Shown here in pieces: positions 61,901 through 64,000 of a stretch of 64,000 nucleotides of DNA. Position numbers and translations under genes: made by a program. Within the stretch, counting starts at the first letter, position 1, and the number at the start of each line of letters is the position of its first letter. Below the pieces are notes generated by a model. That model worked only from the letters and a program-made list of their open reading frames with translations. It did not search any database and had not been told where the DNA came from. The stretch comes from Luteolibacter sp. LG18 (GTDB taxonomy: Bacteria > Verrucomicrobiota > Verrucomicrobiia > Verrucomicrobiales > Akkermansiaceae), in the NCBI RefSeq assembly GCF_036322585.1, contig NZ_AP024600.1:3410001-3474000 (forward strand), in the 5' to 3' direction.

Positions 61901-64000
61901 CAGCGGCGCCACGGCGGCGGATGCCAGTGGCAACGGTCGCAATGGCACGCTTTCCAACGCCACCTGGGCCGCGGGCAAGACCAACAACGCGGTGGTGCTG
62001 AATGGCACGAACGGCTACGTCACGCTGCCGACCGGGTGCGTGAAGGCGCTGAACGACACTACGATCTCGACGTGGGTGAAACTCAACTCGGTGAGCACCT
62101 GGTCGCGCATCTTCGATTTTGGCTCGGGCACCGGCACCTACATGTTCCTCACGACCCAGTATGACGCGGCCAAGCCGAGGCGTCCGCGTTTCGGCATCAA
62201 GGTGCCGGGATTGTATGAGCAGGCGATGGACAGCGCGGTGGCGATCCCCACCGGGACCTGGACGCACGTCGCGGTGACCATTTCCGGACCGGTGGCGAAC
62301 CTGTATATCAACGGCGCGCTGGCGGCGACCTGTCCGGCGATGCCGTTGCGGCCGTCCAGCATGGGCAGTACCACCGCGAACTACATCGGCAAGTCGCAGT
62401 TCTCCGATCCGTATCTGAATGGCAGCGTGGATGACTTCCGGATCTACAACCGCGCGCTGAGCCAGAGCGAGGTGGCGGTGCTGGCGGGCACGACCTTCAC
62501 GCCGTCGCACGCGGTGGCGTGGTGGAACTTCGAGCAGGGCACCGCGGACACCTACGTGCCCTACAGCCCGTCCTCCTCGAACCAGTTCGATGGCAGCATC
62601 AAGGACCAGTCGGGCAATGGCAACCACCTCTCGGCCTACGCGGCGAGCTGGGATTGGTACCGTGCCCAGGTCGCGACGGCCACCACGCCGCAGAACGGCG
62701 CGGCGAACACCCTGAGCATCCAGAACGCGAACGCCACCAACGCGCTCTCCGCGATCAACACGCCGCTGACCACCTGGAGCCCGCAGGCGTGGACGATCGA
62801 GGCGGCGATCCGTCCGGATGACGCGACCAATGGCTATCAGACCTTCATCGGCCGCGACAGCCAGGGGGCCTATGCGGGCAACACCGCGTGGTCCGCGCTG
62901 TATTTCTCGGTACGTCCGGCGGGGAACCTGATGATCCAGTTCACCGATGCGGCGGGCAACAACTGGAAGCTGGAATCGGCGGCGAACGTGGTGACCGACG
63001 CCAAGTGGCACGCCGTGGCGGCGACCAGCGATGGCAGCACGCTTTCGCTCTACCTGAAGAACATCACCAACGGCGACCCGGCCTACACCCTGCTCGGCAC
63101 GCTGGACATTTCATCGAGCGTCAACCCCGCGATCTCGGTGGGATCGGGAGATGGGGCGACGTGGGACGCGGGTGTGTTCTCGGTGGGGCGCGGGCTCTAC
63201 GCGGGCAGCTACACCGACCGCTTCAACGGCTACCTCGATGACATCCGGTTCTCCGATGTCGCGCTCGCGCCGGACCAACTCCTTTACAGCACCCCACCGC
63301 CGGTGCCGTCCGGGGTGTCGTCGTCCGCGGTCTCGACCAGCCAGATCAATGTCGCCTGGACCGCGACGCCGGGTGCCACCAGCTACAACGTGAAGCGGGC
63401 CACCTCGGGGGCCGGTCCTTTCACCACCGTGGCCAGCGGCTTGAGCTCCCCGGCCTACAATGATGCGGCGGCCACCGGCAGCGGCACGACCTACTATTAC
63501 ACCGTGAGCGCGCTCAACGCGATGGGGGAGAGCGCGGCCTCGGCGCAAACCAGCGCCTCGCCGCTCACCGCGAGCCAGGACTGGCGGCGGACCCAGTTCG
63601 GCACCACGGCGGACGCGGGCAACGCGGCCTCGCTGGCGAACCCGGATGGCGACGCGCTGCCGAACATCGTGGAGTATTTCCACGGCACCAATCCGAACGC
63701 CACCACCGCCAGCCAATTGCAGGCGCAGCGCTCCGGCAGCCGCTACGTGATGAAGTTTCCGCGCAGCACGGCCGCGGGCGACTTGATCGTCACGGCGCAG
63801 GGAGCCGACACGCCCGCGGGCCCGTGGGCCGATCTGGCGCGCAGCACGAATGGCGCTGCCTTCAGCGTGGTCACGGCGGGCGCGACCGCCACCGAGACCG
63901 GCACGGGAGGCAGCCGCAACGTGGAGGTTCGGGATCTCTACGACGTTTCCGATCTCGCCCATCCGAAGCGTTTTTTCCGCCTCAAGCTCCAGGCGAATTA
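58944..64000 (+). CDS. Giant secreted multidomain protein with zincin-like domain, FN3 and LamG domains (end at or just beyond window edge)
   Basis: At least 1685 residues. Start taken at ATG 58944; ATG 58929 is in frame too. Signal peptide (MAVAPLAALVFACFAPAAQA). Then an Ig-like domain, and at about residues 290-330 the metal-binding pattern VHEGIHAVLADA followed by WIQESGNTWLQGE, as in gluzincin metallopeptidases (HExxH and a downstream Glu). Next come FN3 domains (about residues 650, 900 and 1450), a carbohydrate-binding-like domain, and two LamG domains (VHLKFDETSGATAADASGNG, WWNFEQGTADTYVPYS). The C-terminal part has NPDGDALPNIVEYFHGTNPN and RFFRLKLQAN; the last two bases of the window are TA, so a stop codon probably straddles the edge. 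Likely a surface or extracellular protease/glycan-binding protein. Confidence 0.82.
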   Translation, partial: MTRTIASRGRMAVAPLAALVFACFAPAAQAQNFTLNSGVRSSVIVPQGGSGSYTINVAPTGGFTGSVTFTASGLPTGVTASFSPASSTTTTTLTLTANATATTGTKDITVTGTSGSLVKTVPVAVMVTAADTAAPFTWSSYNPDLNYDFRTSYPSLPTPTALLNDTANIVDTRTSGFWSFRYGPNKNALVTSAAWVPMLNRLNSDFAYFRDNMGWPADLRARSGYFSGVYLFGSGLGTDTASNTDLGGWQSATNYQGTNWPMILMSYYPVYSFDPNCPYSDRVAQQGATVHEGIHAVLADAPGCKNAAWIQESGNTWLQGEMTAQLTGNYSGMGWLSATSMLAPFLPIENYSGWLQDGSFGGPSAEGVDQGTGYGSTWRQLFGGVQYSEAFPHFMGEIVSPGSVAWIWQNAVGRVLEGIATANGGLGQAQTRRLIMEYRARAAICDLGKWSGAYQKLLNDNWNASLGPEYTPYWIACDPWTATCYQPTTNNAGVLTPVSRTLPGWSGANFVPLTVSGTGTVSVDFQPLGNSMAITANSGTSSTPEATTATSNNMTCQLVYRAADGSAVYSQPVSSGTCSLRLDKAVRNNVVIAVICSTDYVYNGESSRKTKFDYRLTLGSGVTGTANVNTKWYQTVTQPGLKAIAGNGENHVFWSGVTGATSYTLKRATAPGGPYTDVVTQAGLNYTDTGRTNGTPYYYIATAASATQTSVPSNEVTGTPVAPAVTLGNFGFETPVVASGAVSHNPTGASWTFSGMSGVSGLNSAYVIGNRAAPQGTQVAYLQNTGSISQSITGFTPGSFYTVKFLASQRQSLYQLGSTFDLRIDGRTIKSFYPSQQGSTYGEFTATFTATAASHVLSFAGTNANGGTSMVMLDRVIIAPASSAAAPAAPINLSAGVTPTTVKLTWDDTPLTASYTVKRSTTSGSGYATIVSNVTAASYTDSTVTTGTVYYYVVTATNSQGTSANSNQAVAQPSADLLVHLKFDETSGATAADASGNGRNGTLSNATWAAGKTNNAVVLNGTNGYVTLPTGCVKALNDTTISTWVKLNSVSTWSRIFDFGSGTGTYMFLTTQYDAAKPRRPRFGIKVPGLYEQAMDSAVAIPTGTWTHVAVTISGPVANLYINGALAATCPAMPLRPSSMGSTTANYIGKSQFSDPYLNGSVDDFRIYNRALSQSEVAVLAGTTFTPSHAVAWWNFEQGTADTYVPYSPSSSNQFDGSIKDQSGNGNHLSAYAASWDWYRAQVATATTPQNGAANTLSIQNANATNALSAINTPLTTWSPQAWTIEAAIRPDDATNGYQTFIGRDSQGAYAGNTAWSALYFSVRPAGNLMIQFTDAAGNNWKLESAANVVTDAKWHAVAATSDGSTLSLYLKNITNGDPAYTLLGTLDISSSVNPAISVGSGDGATWDAGVFSVGRGLYAGSYTDRFNGYLDDIRFSDVALAPDQLLYSTPPPVPSGVSSSAVSTSQINVAWTATPGATSYNVKRATSGAGPFTTVASGLSSPAYNDAAATGSGTTYYYTVSALNAMGESAASAQTSASPLTASQDWRRTQFGTTADAGNAASLANPDGDALPNIVEYFHGTNPNATTASQLQAQRSGSRYVMKFPRSTAAGDLIVTAQGADTPAGPWADLARSTNGAAFSVVTAGATATETGTGGSRNVEVRDLYDVSDLAHPKRFFRLKLQAN

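Noticed and set aside
58809-63011. A 1400-codon open frame on the minus strand
   Set aside because: It is antisense to the giant LamG/FN3 protein, is rich in Arg, Gly, His and Ala with no recognisable domains, and follows from high GC at third positions. Similar long antisense frames at 9795-13304, 46485-49709 and 15713-18040 were rejected on the same grounds.
1-64000. CRISPR arrays, rRNA or tRNA genes, phage or integrative element
   Set aside because: No regularly spaced direct repeats, no recognisable RNA gene sequences and no integrase or phage structural genes were seen; the only mobile element is the IS66 copy.

Overview
The window looks like a chromosomal segment of a high-GC, polysaccharide-degrading member of Verrucomicrobiota, probably close to Luteolibacter. 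This is inferred from a Verru_Chthon-type prepilin protein, giant secreted proteins with autotransporter-associated beta-strand repeats, many secreted carbohydrate-active enzymes, and sensor kinases with large periplasmic propellers. No rRNA, tRNA or CRISPR array was seen.

Layout. (1) 1-9400: a minus-strand glycan operon (Gfo/Idh/MocA oxidoreductase, sodium:solute symporter, secreted LamG/glycosidase, GH112 galactoside phosphorylase cut by the window edge) with a divergent AraC activator. (2) 9723-18669: a 1301-residue beta-strand repeat surface protein, a repeat-rich intergenic region, and a Verru_Chthon A-like prepilin protein overlapping a small exported protein. (3) 18680-25899: minus-strand genes for two Rossmann-fold oxidoreductases, an AraC regulator, a propeller-type sensor histidine kinase and a XylR-like (LacI-sensor plus AraC-HTH) regulator. 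(4) 26523-39686: a polymorphic toxin region. An RCC1-repeat protein with a damaged start is followed by a giant RHS toxin gene interrupted by a complete IS66 element with an 8-bp target duplication. The toxin end carries a HINT domain and an LHH-type nuclease tip and is followed by two SUKH-type immunity genes. (5) 39736-51098: a polysaccharide regulon with GH27 alpha-galactosidase, propeller sensor kinase, NarL/LuxR response regulator, PL6 lyase and a 1494-residue beta-strand repeat protein. An 18-bp motif (CTACTCATYCGKGTAGCT) lies upstream of three of these genes. (6) 51288-58764: uronic-acid and arabinoside catabolism (GH88, GH127, PfkB-type KDG kinase) with LacI and GntR regulators and a 448-bp head-to-head inverted-repeat element. 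(7) 58944-64000: a giant secreted protein with a zincin-like HEGIH motif, FN3 and LamG domains, reaching the window edge.

How the genes fit together. PL6, GH88 and KDG kinase form a plausible path from uronate polysaccharide to 2-keto-3-deoxygluconate phosphate. GH27, GH127 and GH112 add release of alpha-galactosyl, beta-arabinofuranosyl and beta-galactosyl groups. The strongest candidates for something undescribed are the three-site regulon motif beside its likely NarL-type regulator, the inverted-repeat element, the IS66 disruption of an RHS toxin while its immunity genes stay intact, and a shared C-terminal signature on three giant exported proteins.
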